Positions 1-8,610 of a stretch of DNA of 64,000 nt are shown in pieces (the stretch's first letter is position 1; the number at the start of each line of letters is the position of its first letter). The position numbers and the translations under genes are program-made. The notes under the pieces were generated by a model. The model did no database searches and was not told where the DNA came from. It saw only the letters and a program-made list of their open reading frames with translations. Source of the DNA: Bacteroidota bacterium (GTDB lineage Bacteria > Bacteroidota > Bacteroidia > Bacteroidales > Dysgonomonadaceae); contig JAFADY010000021.1 of assembly GCA_023424395.1 (NCBI GenBank), forward strand, positions 62,001-126,000, written 5' to 3'.

Positions 1-1824
1 TACGGAAATATAAGTTTCATGTGGAGAGAAAATATTAAAGACTACAAATATAGTGACGATAAAATAAATGTAATTATTCAAAACCCTAACGACGCTATTG
101 ACGCCTACCGGAAAAACATATATGTTGATCAGGTATCTAAATACGCATCCGTGCTGGATATGGCATTGCATACCCCATATCCTAACAAGGGAAAAGATTT
201 CCTAACCACATTGGTTCAAGTCTATAACAATGATGCCATTGAAGATAAAAATCAAGAGGCACTAAACACTCAGCGCTTCATAGAGGATCGTATAATTATC
301 ATAGACAGAGAATTAAGTGATGCTGAGAAAAATGTAGAGGATTTTAAAGAACAGCAAGGATTAACCAACATCGCATCGGATATTGAACGCAATGTGGGTA
401 TGAGTACTAATTATGAACAGCAATTGGTACAAGTTGAAACTCAGTTGAATATTGTTAATTCCTTAAACGATTATATAAATAATGCTGGAAATGCCGATAA
501 AACAATCCCAAGCAATATCGGCATACAAGATCCAACGCTAGCAGCTACAACTACCGAGTACAACAGACTCTTGTTGGAAAGAAAAAGGATGGAACAAAGT
601 ATGACTGAGGACAATCCGGCTTTAAAAAATCTGAATGAAAGAATCGACGGATTAAAAACTAGTATAAATTCGTCTATCAATAGTGTACAGAATGCGCTGC
701 AAATACAGCGTAGAGATGTGCGCAATCAAGCCAATATGTTCGGAGGCAGAATGAGCAGAGTGCCTACCCAAGAACGGAAATTTTTGGAATTGTCACGTGA
801 ACAACAAATTAAAGCCAGTTTATTTTTGATGTTGTTGGAAAAAAGAGAAGAAAATGCATTGGCCTTAGCCGCAACTGCCAACAAAGCAAAAGTTTTAGAT
901 GAGCCGAGAAAAGAGAAAGAAAAAGTAGCTCCTAAGACTTCTCTTGTGTTGCTTATTGCTCTGTTATTAGGGCTATTGATTCCTGCTGCCATACTATATT
1001 TAAAAGACATGTTCCAATATCGCATCCGTAATCGTGCCGATGTGGATAAAATATCGAAAGTGCCTTTATTGGTTGAAATCCCTACCCACGATGAAGACGA
1101 AAATATTGCTGTACAAGAAAACGAAACTCGGGAGATTGACGAAGCGTTCCGCATGGCACGCACAAATCTTATGCTAACCTTGGGTTCGGAAAACAAAGTT
1201 GTTATATTCACGTCCACCGTGTCTGGTGAGGGTAAATCTTTCGTCGCTCTGAATATGGCGATAAGTATCGCACTGCTCAGCAAAAGAGTTTTATTGATAG
1301 GTATGGACTTGCGTATTCCTAAACTAAAGGATTACTTAAACTTGACAACTGATAACGGTTTAACCAATTATTTATCGGGTTTTGAAAAAAATATTGATAA
1401 CCTGATAATTCCTTCCGGTGTTCATCCCAATCTATTTGTATTACCGGCTGGACCTATTCCACCAAATCCATCGGAATTATTATCAAGGCCTACTTTAGAC
1501 AAGGCTATTCAGGAACTGCGGAACGAATTCGACTTTATCTTTATAGATTCTGCTCCTGCAAGTCAGGTAACCGATACGTTAATAATAAACAGAATATCTG
1601 ATGCCACCGTATATGTAGCCAGGGCAAATTATTCCAGCAAAGGCAATCTCCGCTTTGCAAACGAACTAATGCAAAAAGGCAAATTAAGAAATATGCTTCT
1701 GGTTCTCAACGATGTAAGCGACTTCCAATCCGGTTACGGATACGGTTATGGACGTGGATATGGTTACGGATACGGAAAAACGAAGAAAAAGAAAAAAGGA
1801 TTTAAAAAATTATTCAAAAGATAA
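1..1824 (+). CDS. Wzc-type polysaccharide tyrosine autokinase, 5' truncated by window edge
   Basis: The reading frame is open from base 1, so the true start lies upstream. What remains is the end of the periplasmic coiled-coil/GNVR part, a membrane segment (near base 940-1000, TSLVLLIALLLGLL), and a cytoplasmic BY-kinase domain. The kinase shows Walker A STVSGEGKS (about base 1210-1240), Walker A' LLIGMDLRIP and Walker B FIFIDSAP. The C-terminus carries the tyrosine cluster expected for autophosphorylation, here as a Gly-Tyr repeat (GYGYGYGRGYGYGYG) followed by a Lys-rich tail. Family knowledge: these inner-membrane kinases control chain length and export of capsule or exopolysaccharide with an outer-membrane Wza partner. 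The Wza-like gene would be expected just upstream, outside the window. The downstream gmd/fcl and sugar-cassette genes fit a surface polysaccharide locus. Confidence 0.93.
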   Translation, partial: YGNISFMWRENIKDYKYSDDKINVIIQNPNDAIDAYRKNIYVDQVSKYASVLDMALHTPYPNKGKDFLTTLVQVYNNDAIEDKNQEALNTQRFIEDRIIIIDRELSDAEKNVEDFKEQQGLTNIASDIERNVGMSTNYEQQLVQVETQLNIVNSLNDYINNAGNADKTIPSNIGIQDPTLAATTTEYNRLLLERKRMEQSMTEDNPALKNLNERIDGLKTSINSSINSVQNALQIQRRDVRNQANMFGGRMSRVPTQERKFLELSREQQIKASLFLMLLEKREENALALAATANKAKVLDEPRKEKEKVAPKTSLVLLIALLLGLLIPAAILYLKDMFQYRIRNRADVDKISKVPLLVEIPTHDEDENIAVQENETREIDEAFRMARTNLMLTLGSENKVVIFTSTVSGEGKSFVALNMAISIALLSKRVLLIGMDLRIPKLKDYLNLTTDNGLTNYLSGFEKNIDNLIIPSGVHPNLFVLPAGPIPPNPSELLSRPTLDKAIQELRNEFDFIFIDSAPASQVTDTLIINRISDATVYVARANYSSKGNLRFANELMQKGKLRNMLLVLNDVSDFQSGYGYGYGRGYGYGYGKTKKKKKGFKKLFKR

Positions 1825-1830
1825 ACAGAT

Positions 1831-1865
1831 AAAAGAGTTGGATTTACTTTCAACTCTTTTTGTTT
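1831..1865 (+). terminator. Rho-independent terminator after the Wzc-type kinase
   Basis: A perfect 10-bp stem (AAAAGAGTTG at 1831-1840, CAACTCTTTT at 1851-1860) with a 10-nt loop runs into a T-rich tract, 7 nt after the stop codon. It separates the kinase transcript from gmd. Confidence 0.85.
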
Positions 1866-1905
1866 AATAAAGATATTTTGTTTCTTATATTCTCTTAAAT
1901 AATTG

Positions 1906-1913
1906 TATTTTTG
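1906..1913 (+). promoter_or_regulatory. Bacteroidota-type -7 box upstream of gmd
   Basis: TATTTTTG matches the TAnnTTTG consensus, 18 nt before the gmd ATG. A TTTG at 1877-1880 could act as the -33 element, but its 25-nt spacing is longer than usual. The box lies inside the longest possible reading frame (TTG at 1911), which argues for the ATG at 1932 as the real start. Confidence 0.55.
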
Positions 1914-1931
1914 GGTTATAAAATCAATTTC

Positions 1932-3020
1932 ATGAGAAAAATAGCATTAATAACCGGCATCACCGGCCAAGACGGCTCCTATTTAGCCGAGTTTCTTCTC
2001 GAAAAAAATTATGAGGTACACGGTATTTTGCGCCGTTCGTCATCGTTCAACACAGGAAGAATCGAACATTTATATTTCGATGAATGGATTCGCGACATGC
2101 GCCAAAAGAAATTAATCAACCTTCATTATGGAGACATGACTGACTCCAGCTCTCTTATTCGCATCATTCAAACCGTCAAACCCGATGAAATTTATAACCT
2201 CGCGGCACAAAGCCACGTGAAGGTAAGTTTCGATGTGCCGGAATATACTGCCGAAACCGACGCCGTCGGCACGCTTCGCTTATTGGAAGCCGTTCGCATA
2301 CTGGGATTGGAGAAAAAAACAAGAATTTATCAAGCGTCCACGTCCGAATTGTTCGGGTTGGTGCAAGAGGTTCCTCAAAAAGAAACCACACCGTTCTATC
2401 CCCGAAGTCCGTATGGGGTAGCCAAATTGTACGGTTTTTGGATTACGAAAAACTACCGCGAATCTTACGGCATGTTTGCCGTAAACGGAATTTTGTTCAA
2501 CCACGAAAGCGAACGCAGGGGCGAAACATTCGTTACCCGAAAAATTACCATCGCCGCTGCACGTATCGCACAGGGAATGCAAGACAAACTTTATTTGGGC
2601 AACCTTGATGCTATGCGCGATTGGGGTTACGCCAAAGATTACGTGGAATGTATGTGGCTGATGCTCCAACACGATACGCCCGAAGATTTTGTCATTGCCA
2701 CAGGAGAATCCCACTCCGTGCGTGAATTCTGCACACTGGCTTTTAAATTTTCAGGCATCGATTTAAAATGGGAAGGATCGGGAATAGAAGAAAAAGGAAT
2801 TGATATAAATACAGGAAAAACCCTTGTTGAGATAGACCCAAAATATTTCCGCCCTGCCGAAGTAGAGCACCTTTTGGGAGATCCGTCCAAAGCGCGGGAA
2901 TTGCTTGGTTGGAATCCGAGAAAAACATCATTCGATGAATTGGTGAAAATCATGATTGAACACGACATGCGCTTCGTGCGAAAATTAAAGATCAGAGCGG
3001 AAATAGACGAAAGAAAATAA
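1932..3020 (+). CDS. gmd: GDP-mannose 4,6-dehydratase
   Basis: Converts GDP-D-mannose to GDP-4-keto-6-deoxy-D-mannose, the first step to GDP-L-fucose, in the cytoplasm. It is an extended SDR with the nucleotide-binding motif GITGQDGSYLAEF at the N-terminus, the catalytic stretch STSELFG, the YxxxK motif in SPYGVAKLYG, and the Gmd signature NHESERRGETFVTRKI. Length (362 aa) is typical of the family. The ATG at 1932 is chosen over an upstream TTG at 1911 because the family N-terminus begins at MRKIALITG and a -7 box overlaps the TTG. The stop overlaps the fcl start by one base (TAATG), so the two genes are translationally coupled. Confidence 0.97.
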   Translation: MRKIALITGITGQDGSYLAEFLLEKNYEVHGILRRSSSFNTGRIEHLYFDEWIRDMRQKKLINLHYGDMTDSSSLIRIIQTVKPDEIYNLAAQSHVKVSFDVPEYTAETDAVGTLRLLEAVRILGLEKKTRIYQASTSELFGLVQEVPQKETTPFYPRSPYGVAKLYGFWITKNYRESYGMFAVNGILFNHESERRGETFVTRKITIAAARIAQGMQDKLYLGNLDAMRDWGYAKDYVECMWLMLQHDTPEDFVIATGESHSVREFCTLAFKFSGIDLKWEGSGIEEKGIDINTGKTLVEIDPKYFRPAEVEHLLGDPSKARELLGWNPRKTSFDELVKIMIEHDMRFVRKLKIRAEIDERK

Positions 3021-4087
3021 TGACCAAAGATTCAAAAATATACATAGCCGGGCATCGCGGATTGGTAGGCTCAGCAATTTGGCAAAACCTCCAATCGAAG
3101 GGTTATAAAAACCTCATCGGCAAAACACACGCCGAACTCGATCTAATGGATGGCGCGGCCGTTCGCCGCTTTTTCGAAAAAAAAAACCCTGAATACGTTT
3201 TCCTTGCAGCCGCTCACGTCGGCGGAATAATTGCCAACAACACCTATCGCGCCGATTTTATTTACCGGAACTTGCAAATTCAAAACAACGTTATCGGGGA
3301 AAGTTTTCGCAACAACGTGAAAAAGCTGCTTTTCTTGGGCAGCACCTGCATCTATCCCAAAGAGGCGCCACAGCCTATGCGCGAGGATTCTCTGTTGGCT
3401 TCTCCGTTGGAATATACCAACGAGCCATACGCCATTGCCAAAATTGCCGGATTGAAAATGTGCGAAAGTTTCAACATCCAATACGGAACCAATTTTATCG
3501 CTGTAATGCCTACGAATCTTTACGGCCCCAATGATAATTTCGACCTAGAAAAAAGCCACGTGCTTCCGGCAATGATACGCAAGATACACTTGGCCAAACT
3601 GCTTCAAAATGAAGATTGGGAAGCAATAAGAAACGATCTTGATAAAAGGCCTATTGAAAAGGTAAACGGATCGGCAAACAAAGAAGACATCATAGAACTT
3701 TTAATAACATACGGCATTACAAATAAAGAAGTCGTATTATGGGGAACAGGAAAGCCGTTGCGCGAATTTCTTTGGAGCGAAGAAATGGCCGACGCCTGTG
3801 TTTACATCATGGAAAATGTTGATTTTACAGGCCTTTGCGAAGGAAAGAAAGAAATCCGTAATTGCCACATCAATATTGGAACCGGAAAAGAGATCAGTAT
3901 CAAAGAACTGTCTGAATTGGTTGCAAAAACAGTTGGATATGATGGAAATATCACTTTCGATTCATCCAAACCCGATGGAACCATGCGAAAGCTCACCGAT
4001 GTTTCGAAACTAAATTCGTTGGGTTGGAAACACAATATAGAGATTGAAGAGGGAGTTGAAAAAATGTATCGTTGGTATATTCAATAA
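3020..4087 (+). CDS. fcl: GDP-L-fucose synthase (epimerase/reductase)
   Basis: Takes the Gmd product GDP-4-keto-6-deoxy-mannose to GDP-L-fucose by 3,5-epimerisation and NADPH reduction. SDR motifs: GHRGLVGSAIW at the N-terminus, LGSTCIYP, and YAIAK as the YxxxK catalytic pair. At 355 aa it is longer than the E. coli enzyme (about 320 aa). The extra length is a charged insertion around residues 190-235 that I associate with Bacteroidota Fcl proteins. It forms a two-gene operon with gmd. The GDP-fucose could feed this polysaccharide locus or general surface fucosylation. Confidence 0.96.
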   Translation: MTKDSKIYIAGHRGLVGSAIWQNLQSKGYKNLIGKTHAELDLMDGAAVRRFFEKKNPEYVFLAAAHVGGIIANNTYRADFIYRNLQIQNNVIGESFRNNVKKLLFLGSTCIYPKEAPQPMREDSLLASPLEYTNEPYAIAKIAGLKMCESFNIQYGTNFIAVMPTNLYGPNDNFDLEKSHVLPAMIRKIHLAKLLQNEDWEAIRNDLDKRPIEKVNGSANKEDIIELLITYGITNKEVVLWGTGKPLREFLWSEEMADACVYIMENVDFTGLCEGKKEIRNCHINIGTGKEISIKELSELVAKTVGYDGNITFDSSKPDGTMRKLTDVSKLNSLGWKHNIEIEEGVEKMYRWYIQ

Positions 4088-4109
4088 ATCTTTTTTAATT
4101 TCTTTGATG

Positions 4110-4144
4110 AACTTACATTTTTGTAAGTTATAAATCTATAACTT
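4110..4144. other. Two overlapping inverted repeats between convergent genes fcl and the MltF-like gene
   Basis: AACTTACA/TGTAAGTT (4110-4129) and AAGTTATA/TATAACTT (4125-4144) share the bases AAGTT, so the two hairpins are mutually exclusive. They are AT-rich and lack a clear T-run, so they may be a weak bidirectional terminator. They lie in the 133-bp convergent gap. Confidence 0.4.
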
Positions 4145-4220
4145 GTATTTGCGTAAAAATTCAAATGCAAGAAGCATCTTTCGTATATGGCCGCTTTTTC
4201 AAAATTGATCAATAGGTAAA

Positions 4221-5609
4221 TCACTTCACTTTCTCCGAATAAACATTCCACCGCTCCATTACGTTGCGCACATAATTGACGGTCTCGTCGCCGCGAAAAT
4301 ATCCGGCTCTGCAAACCGGGTCTTTGTAATATTGTTCGAGTCGTTTCAATTGGATATACTTTTCCACATTTCCTTCCCAAATATTTTTGTCGGCATCGTA
4401 TTTTTCGGCCAAAGCGCGGGCATCCGATACGTGTCCGATTCCTCCGTTATAAGAGGCCAAAGCCATCTTAATACGCTCGGTGTGATCATCGATGGACGTA
4501 AAAGCATCAATAAGAGTTTTCAGGTAGCGCGAACCGGTTTTTATATTTATTTCCGGTTGGTAAAGTTCATCTCTGCTTACACCCATTGTAGCCGCAGTGG
4601 CAGGCATCAATCCCATTAAACCGATGGCGCCCGCCCAAGATTCACCTTCGGTATTAAAACTCGATTCATGATAAGCAACCGATGCCAACAATCGCCAATC
4701 TACGCCTAATTCCTTCCCGTATTGTTTAAAATAGCTATCGAAAGGTGAAATCTGCCCCGGTCCGAGTATTTCTACATACGAAGGTCGATCTTCTTCAGAA
4801 AAACCTTTGGTTTCTTCGAAATAGCGTTTGATGATCCTCAGAGAATTTGTCTCTCTGTTGGAACGAGCAAACCATTTATTAAGCGAATCGGCTAAAATGG
4901 GCATGTCTTTTCTTACCGCCCACGATGTGCGTTGGTCGAAGCTTACCGGCAAATGCACATCAATATTTCTAAAGTAAGTATAATTAAGTTTGGCAAGATT
5001 TTCATCGGCAACCGTAAAGGGTATTTCTCCGGATGAAACCATCCTAATCAGATCTTCTGTTACAACTGTATCTTTATCCACATTTTTTACTTCAATTCCC
5101 CCACCCAATTCAGCATTCAAATTCAGCATGCGCTGATGGAATTTTGTATCCTTCACCACATATACATCTTTACCAATGAGTTGAGTTACATCCGTAAGCA
5201 GCGTATCTTGCCTTGTCGATCGCTGCACTAAAACCTGATGTGATATTTCTGTTAAGCCACAATACAACAAAGAATCCTTCAAGGAATTTTCTATCGGCAC
5301 ATTATAGGCAATAACATCGCCTTCGCCTGTATATAGCATTTCGAGTAGCATATTCGGATTTTGGGCTACTAAAATCTGCAATTCAAAACCTTGTTCTTTG
5401 CTGAAATTTTTGATCATATCGTAATGATAACCCATTTCCTGATCCCTGTAAATGAAATACGAGGTTGATGTGTTGAGGGTGATTACACGAAGTGTATCCT
5501 TCTCTAAAATTTGCGGAAAGTCATAACTTGTTGCTTTTTCTTTCTGCGAATTTTGGCAGGAAACAAAAACAAGTAAACTCGCTAAAACAATTTGTAATAA
5601 TTTGTGCAT
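4221..5609 (-). CDS. MltF-like membrane-bound lytic murein transglycosylase
   Basis: Lipoprotein signal with lipobox (LLVFVSC, Cys at residue 18), then a solute-binding-protein family 3-like domain (about residues 35-270, with LRVITLNTSTSYF and GYHYDMIKNF), then a lytic transglycosylase SLT domain (about residues 285-440). The SLT part has the catalytic-Glu region VAYHESSFN and the motifs GAIGLMGLMPATA and ASYNGGIGH. This order is that of MltF, which cleaves peptidoglycan glycan strands non-hydrolytically at the periplasmic face of the outer membrane. Length (462 aa) is near the E. coli protein's. It is transcribed away from the helix-hairpin-helix gene from a shared 117-bp spacer and converges with fcl, so it is a separate transcription unit inside the polysaccharide region. 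Confidence 0.9.
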   Translation of the reverse strand: MHKLLQIVLASLLVFVSCQNSQKEKATSYDFPQILEKDTLRVITLNTSTSYFIYRDQEMGYHYDMIKNFSKEQGFELQILVAQNPNMLLEMLYTGEGDVIAYNVPIENSLKDSLLYCGLTEISHQVLVQRSTRQDTLLTDVTQLIGKDVYVVKDTKFHQRMLNLNAELGGGIEVKNVDKDTVVTEDLIRMVSSGEIPFTVADENLAKLNYTYFRNIDVHLPVSFDQRTSWAVRKDMPILADSLNKWFARSNRETNSLRIIKRYFEETKGFSEEDRPSYVEILGPGQISPFDSYFKQYGKELGVDWRLLASVAYHESSFNTEGESWAGAIGLMGLMPATAATMGVSRDELYQPEINIKTGSRYLKTLIDAFTSIDDHTERIKMALASYNGGIGHVSDARALAEKYDADKNIWEGNVEKYIQLKRLEQYYKDPVCRAGYFRGDETVNYVRNVMERWNVYSEKVK

Positions 5610-5629
5610 ATACGCCTTTTAACAAAGTG

Positions 5630-5637
5630 CAAATATA
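5630..5637 (-). promoter_or_regulatory. -7 box for the MltF-like gene
   Basis: Read on the minus strand this is TATATTTG (TAnnTTTG consensus), 20 nt upstream of the start at 5609. No convincing -33 element was seen. Confidence 0.5.
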
Positions 5638-5656
5638 TGTAATTTTCAACCATTTA

Positions 5657-5687
5657 TTTGCAGAATTATAGTTTTTAGTTATTTTTG
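5657..5687 (+). promoter_or_regulatory. Full -33/-7 promoter for the helix-hairpin-helix gene
   Basis: TTTG (5657-5660), 19-nt spacer, TATTTTTG (5680-5687). This is the best match to the Bacteroidota housekeeping promoter in the window. It overlaps a possible TTG start at 5685 and so favours the ATG at 5727. Confidence 0.7.
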
Positions 5688-5726
5688 CGGAAACTGATCT
5701 CACAACACGAAAGTTATTTTACACTT

Positions 5727-7781
5727 ATGAAATATACTTTCCACATAACAGTTATCCTGCTGCTTTTTTGCAGCGTAGCCATGGCGCAAGAGCGAGATTG
5801 GCGCAGTTACTTAGAGCAACTCGCCGAAGAAAGGTCGGATGAGGAATATGCCGATGAAACTTCTGTTGAGAATATTTTTCAAGAACTATCGATGCTTGAA
5901 ACGAATCCCATGAATTTAAATACGGTAACGCGAAATCAACTGGAACGATTTCCGTTGCTTACTTTTGAACAGGCAACAAGCCTTGCAGATTTTTTGGAGA
6001 AAAACCGCCCTGTTTATACCGCATTTGAACTTCGGAACGTACCTCTTCTTGATTTTAACACGGTGGAACTGATATTGCCGTTTTTTTACGTAGCCGAAAT
6101 GGCTGTTAGAAAAGTTACTGCAAAAGAAATGTTGAAAACCGGGCGCAGCGAAATTCAGCTTCGTTTCGACAAAACTCTCACTAAACGAGCCGGATACGGT
6201 GAGTTTTCAGACAGTATTTTACAACGTTATCCAAACCGGAAATATCGCGGGGAAGATTTTTATACATCGCTGAAATACGCTTTCGCGTATCGCGATAAAA
6301 TTCAATTCGGCCTTTTGGGAGAGAAAGATGCGGGCGAACCTTTTCTGAAAACCGGATATCGGAAAGGATACGACCACTACGGAATTCACTTAATCGTGAG
6401 GGATGTTGGGAGATTTCGCACGCTGGCAATTGGCGATTACCGATTGTCCTTCGGACAAGGATTGGTTCTTAATAACGATTTCATGCTATCGAAATCGTGG
6501 GCTACCAACAACATCATTCGTAGAACACAAGATCCGAAAAGGCATTTTTCAACCGCCGAGTATGGATTCTTCAGAGGCGCAGCCGCTGTTTTCGATATTA
6601 GAAACTTCAGCCTGACGGCTTTTTATTCTCGTAAAAATATCGACGTCAATCTTTCCAATTTCAACGAAATAACTTCCTTTAAAACCGATGGTTATCACCG
6701 AACACCATCGGAGATGGAAAAGAAAAAAAATGCCCGTGAGCAAGTTGCGGGCGTAAACATCAATTATAGGAACCGTGATTTGCAAATTGGCGTTAGCGGC
6801 GTTTACTATAATTACAACAAAATGTACAACCCCACGCTCCGAAACTATAACATTTACTATTTAAGAGATTCTGCCAACTTAAACGCGAGCATCGATTATT
6901 CTTACCGAATAAATCGGTTTTCTTTCGCGGGCGAAACCGCTATCGCAAAAAACGGAGCAATTGCCACCACCAATATGTTCCAATATTCTCCATCGTCGCT
7001 TCTGTCTTTTTCGGCGCTGCACCGGTTTTTCCCGATCACTTACAACGCGTTATACGCGCAAGCGTTTTCCGAAGGGAGCAGGGTGCAGAACGAGCATGGT
7101 TTATATTTGGGTGCCAGTTTTAGTCCCGTTCGTAAGGTGTCGGTTACTACTTATATTGATCTTTTTAAATTTCCTTGGCTGAAATATCAGGTTGATACGC
7201 CTTCAAAAGGAATTGATCTTTATTTTTTGGGAAATTATTCCATTCATCGCGAATCCAACATTGAGATCAGGTATAAGTTCAAACAAAAAGAACGAAATTT
7301 CACTCTGCCGGATGACAAAATTGCCTCTGTTTTTCATTACGATACCCACAAGCTGAGGTTGAGATACAACAATACATTACAAAACGGATGGTTTTTCAGG
7401 ACTACTTTAGACGGAGTTGTCTATAAACCTAAATTACTTGCTCAAGAAAAAGGATGGATGCTTTCTCAAAACATCGGTTATCGGGGAAACGATAAAGTTT
7501 CGGGAGACGTTTTCGCGGGATTTTTTAATGCGGATTCTTACAATACAAGATTATATTCGTACGAACGCAACATTCTCACAACTTTTTATATGCCTTCGTT
7601 TTACGGAAAAGGCTTTCGTCTGGCTCTTTCGGGAAGGTACAATATTACGCCGAAACTTGCGTTTTCAGTAAAATGCGGGTACACTCGCTATTCCGATAGA
7701 GAAACGATAGGTTCAGGCACTGAACTGATTGTCGGAAATAACAGAACCGATATTTTCACTTATTTAAGATGGAAATTTTGA
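5727..7781 (+). CDS. Helix-hairpin-helix protein with a predicted outer-membrane beta-barrel
   Basis: Signal peptide at residues 1-20 (hydrophobic VILLLFCSVAMAQ). About residues 55-125 hold two HhH repeats of the ComEA type (NPMNLNTVTRNQLERFPLL and YTAFELRNVPLLDFNTVELI). The remaining roughly 550 residues are rich in alternating aromatic/polar strands (for example FDKTLTKRAGYGEF, YRLSFGQGLVLNNDF) and end in a strand with C-terminal Phe (TYLRWKF), typical of outer-membrane barrels. 684 aa from the ATG at 5727; the upstream TTG at 5685 falls inside the promoter. Role unknown: HhH modules often bind DNA, but that is not established for this family. The next gene's longest frame overlaps its end. 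Homologues are usually annotated only as helix-hairpin-helix domain proteins. Confidence 0.75.
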   Translation: MKYTFHITVILLLFCSVAMAQERDWRSYLEQLAEERSDEEYADETSVENIFQELSMLETNPMNLNTVTRNQLERFPLLTFEQATSLADFLEKNRPVYTAFELRNVPLLDFNTVELILPFFYVAEMAVRKVTAKEMLKTGRSEIQLRFDKTLTKRAGYGEFSDSILQRYPNRKYRGEDFYTSLKYAFAYRDKIQFGLLGEKDAGEPFLKTGYRKGYDHYGIHLIVRDVGRFRTLAIGDYRLSFGQGLVLNNDFMLSKSWATNNIIRRTQDPKRHFSTAEYGFFRGAAAVFDIRNFSLTAFYSRKNIDVNLSNFNEITSFKTDGYHRTPSEMEKKKNAREQVAGVNINYRNRDLQIGVSGVYYNYNKMYNPTLRNYNIYYLRDSANLNASIDYSYRINRFSFAGETAIAKNGAIATTNMFQYSPSSLLSFSALHRFFPITYNALYAQAFSEGSRVQNEHGLYLGASFSPVRKVSVTTYIDLFKFPWLKYQVDTPSKGIDLYFLGNYSIHRESNIEIRYKFKQKERNFTLPDDKIASVFHYDTHKLRLRYNNTLQNGWFFRTTLDGVVYKPKLLAQEKGWMLSQNIGYRGNDKVSGDVFAGFFNADSYNTRLYSYERNILTTFYMPSFYGKGFRLALSGRYNITPKLAFSVKCGYTRYSDRETIGSGTELIVGNNRTDIFTYLRWKF

Positions 7782-7795
7782 TAACTGAAGTAGAA

Positions 7796-8197
7796 ATGAA
7801 AACTGAACCCAAAATAATCCAACTTAAGAAAATACCCGATGAAAGAGGCAACCTCTCGGTAATTGAAGAGCGCAAGGATATTCCCTTTAAAATAGAAAGA
7901 ACTTATTGGATTTACGACGTTCCCGGCGGAGCCGAAAGAGAAGGACACGCTTACTTTGAAAATGAAGAATTTATTGTTTGCTTGTCGGGAAGTTTTGAGA
8001 TTATGGTAAATACGGGCAGCGAAGAAAAAACATTTACACTAAACCGGGCTAATAAGGGGCTTTTTGTTCCGAAACTCACTTGGCGAAAACTCGATAATTT
8101 TTCCACCAATACTGTTGCATTGATTATCGCCTCTAAGACTTATAACGAGCAGGATTATATACGTTCTTTTTCTGAATTTTTAAACTTACAAAAATGA
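7796..8197 (+). CDS. FdtA/WxcM-like sugar 3,4-ketoisomerase, variant active site
   Basis: A cupin-fold protein of 133 aa resembling dTDP-4-oxo-6-deoxyglucose 3,4-oxoisomerases (FdtA, QdtA). The family core is visible: RGNLSVIE, YDVPGGAEREGHAYF, SGSFEIMV, and a C-terminal WRKLDNFS...YNEQDYIR. In FdtA the catalytic motif is RGxHAH with two essential His; here it reads EGHAY, so His51 is kept but the second His is Tyr53. The next gene is a paralogue with the canonical motif. An ATG at 7769 in the same frame overlaps the preceding gene; the ATG at 7796 matches the family N-terminus better. It ends in ATGA overlap with the next gene. It may be an inactive partner of the next protein or have altered specificity. 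Confidence 0.8.
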   Translation: MKTEPKIIQLKKIPDERGNLSVIEERKDIPFKIERTYWIYDVPGGAEREGHAYFENEEFIVCLSGSFEIMVNTGSEEKTFTLNRANKGLFVPKLTWRKLDNFSTNTVALIIASKTYNEQDYIRSFSEFLNLQK

Positions 8198-8610
8198 AGG
8201 ACACATCTGTATCTGATTGCAAAGTAATAGATTTGGGAAAAATAAATCACCGCAATGGAAATATAACTGTGGTGGAAAATAACAAAAAAATCCCTTTCGA
8301 TACAAAAAGGGTGTATTATTTGTATGACATCCCCGGCGGAGCCACCCGAGGTTCTCATGCCCATAGAACTATTTATCAGCTGCTGGTTGCAGTCAGCGGA
8401 AGTTTTGAAATTATTTTAGAGGACAATAAAGACGAAATAACAATTTTACTGAATTCGCCCAATATAGGTCTGTTGATCGTTCCGGGAATTTGGAGAAAAT
8501 TGAAGAATTTTTCGTCCGGATCGGTTTGTCTTACCTTAGCGTCTGATATATACAATGAGTCCGATTACATCCGCGATTATGCAGAATTTAAAGAATACAA
8601 AGGTGTTTGA
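8194..8610 (+). CDS. FdtA/QdtA-like dTDP-4-keto-6-deoxyhexose 3,4-ketoisomerase
   Basis: 138-aa cupin protein with the intact motif TRGSHAH (His55, His57), plus NGNITVVEN, SGSFEI and WRKLKNFSSGSVCL. In the FdtA/QdtA family it moves the keto group from C4 to C3 of dTDP-4-keto-6-deoxyglucose, giving the substrate of an FdtB-type aminotransferase; exactly such a gene lies 0.9 kb downstream. Whether the product is the galacto (Fuc3N) or gluco (Qui3N) form cannot be told from the sequence. It overlaps the preceding paralogue by 4 nt (ATGA) and the following acyltransferase, so the cassette is translationally coupled. The rmlA/rmlB genes supplying the dTDP-sugar are not in the window. Confidence 0.88.
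   Translation: MKDTSVSDCKVIDLGKINHRNGNITVVENNKKIPFDTKRVYYLYDIPGGATRGSHAHRTIYQLLVAVSGSFEIILEDNKDEITILLNSPNIGLLIVPGIWRKLKNFSSGSVCLTLASDIYNESDYIRDYAEFKEYKGV

Noticed and set aside
726..1283. 185-aa minus-strand reading frame opposite the kinase
   Set aside because: Antisense shadow of the BY-kinase domain, composition typical of a reverse-complement frame.
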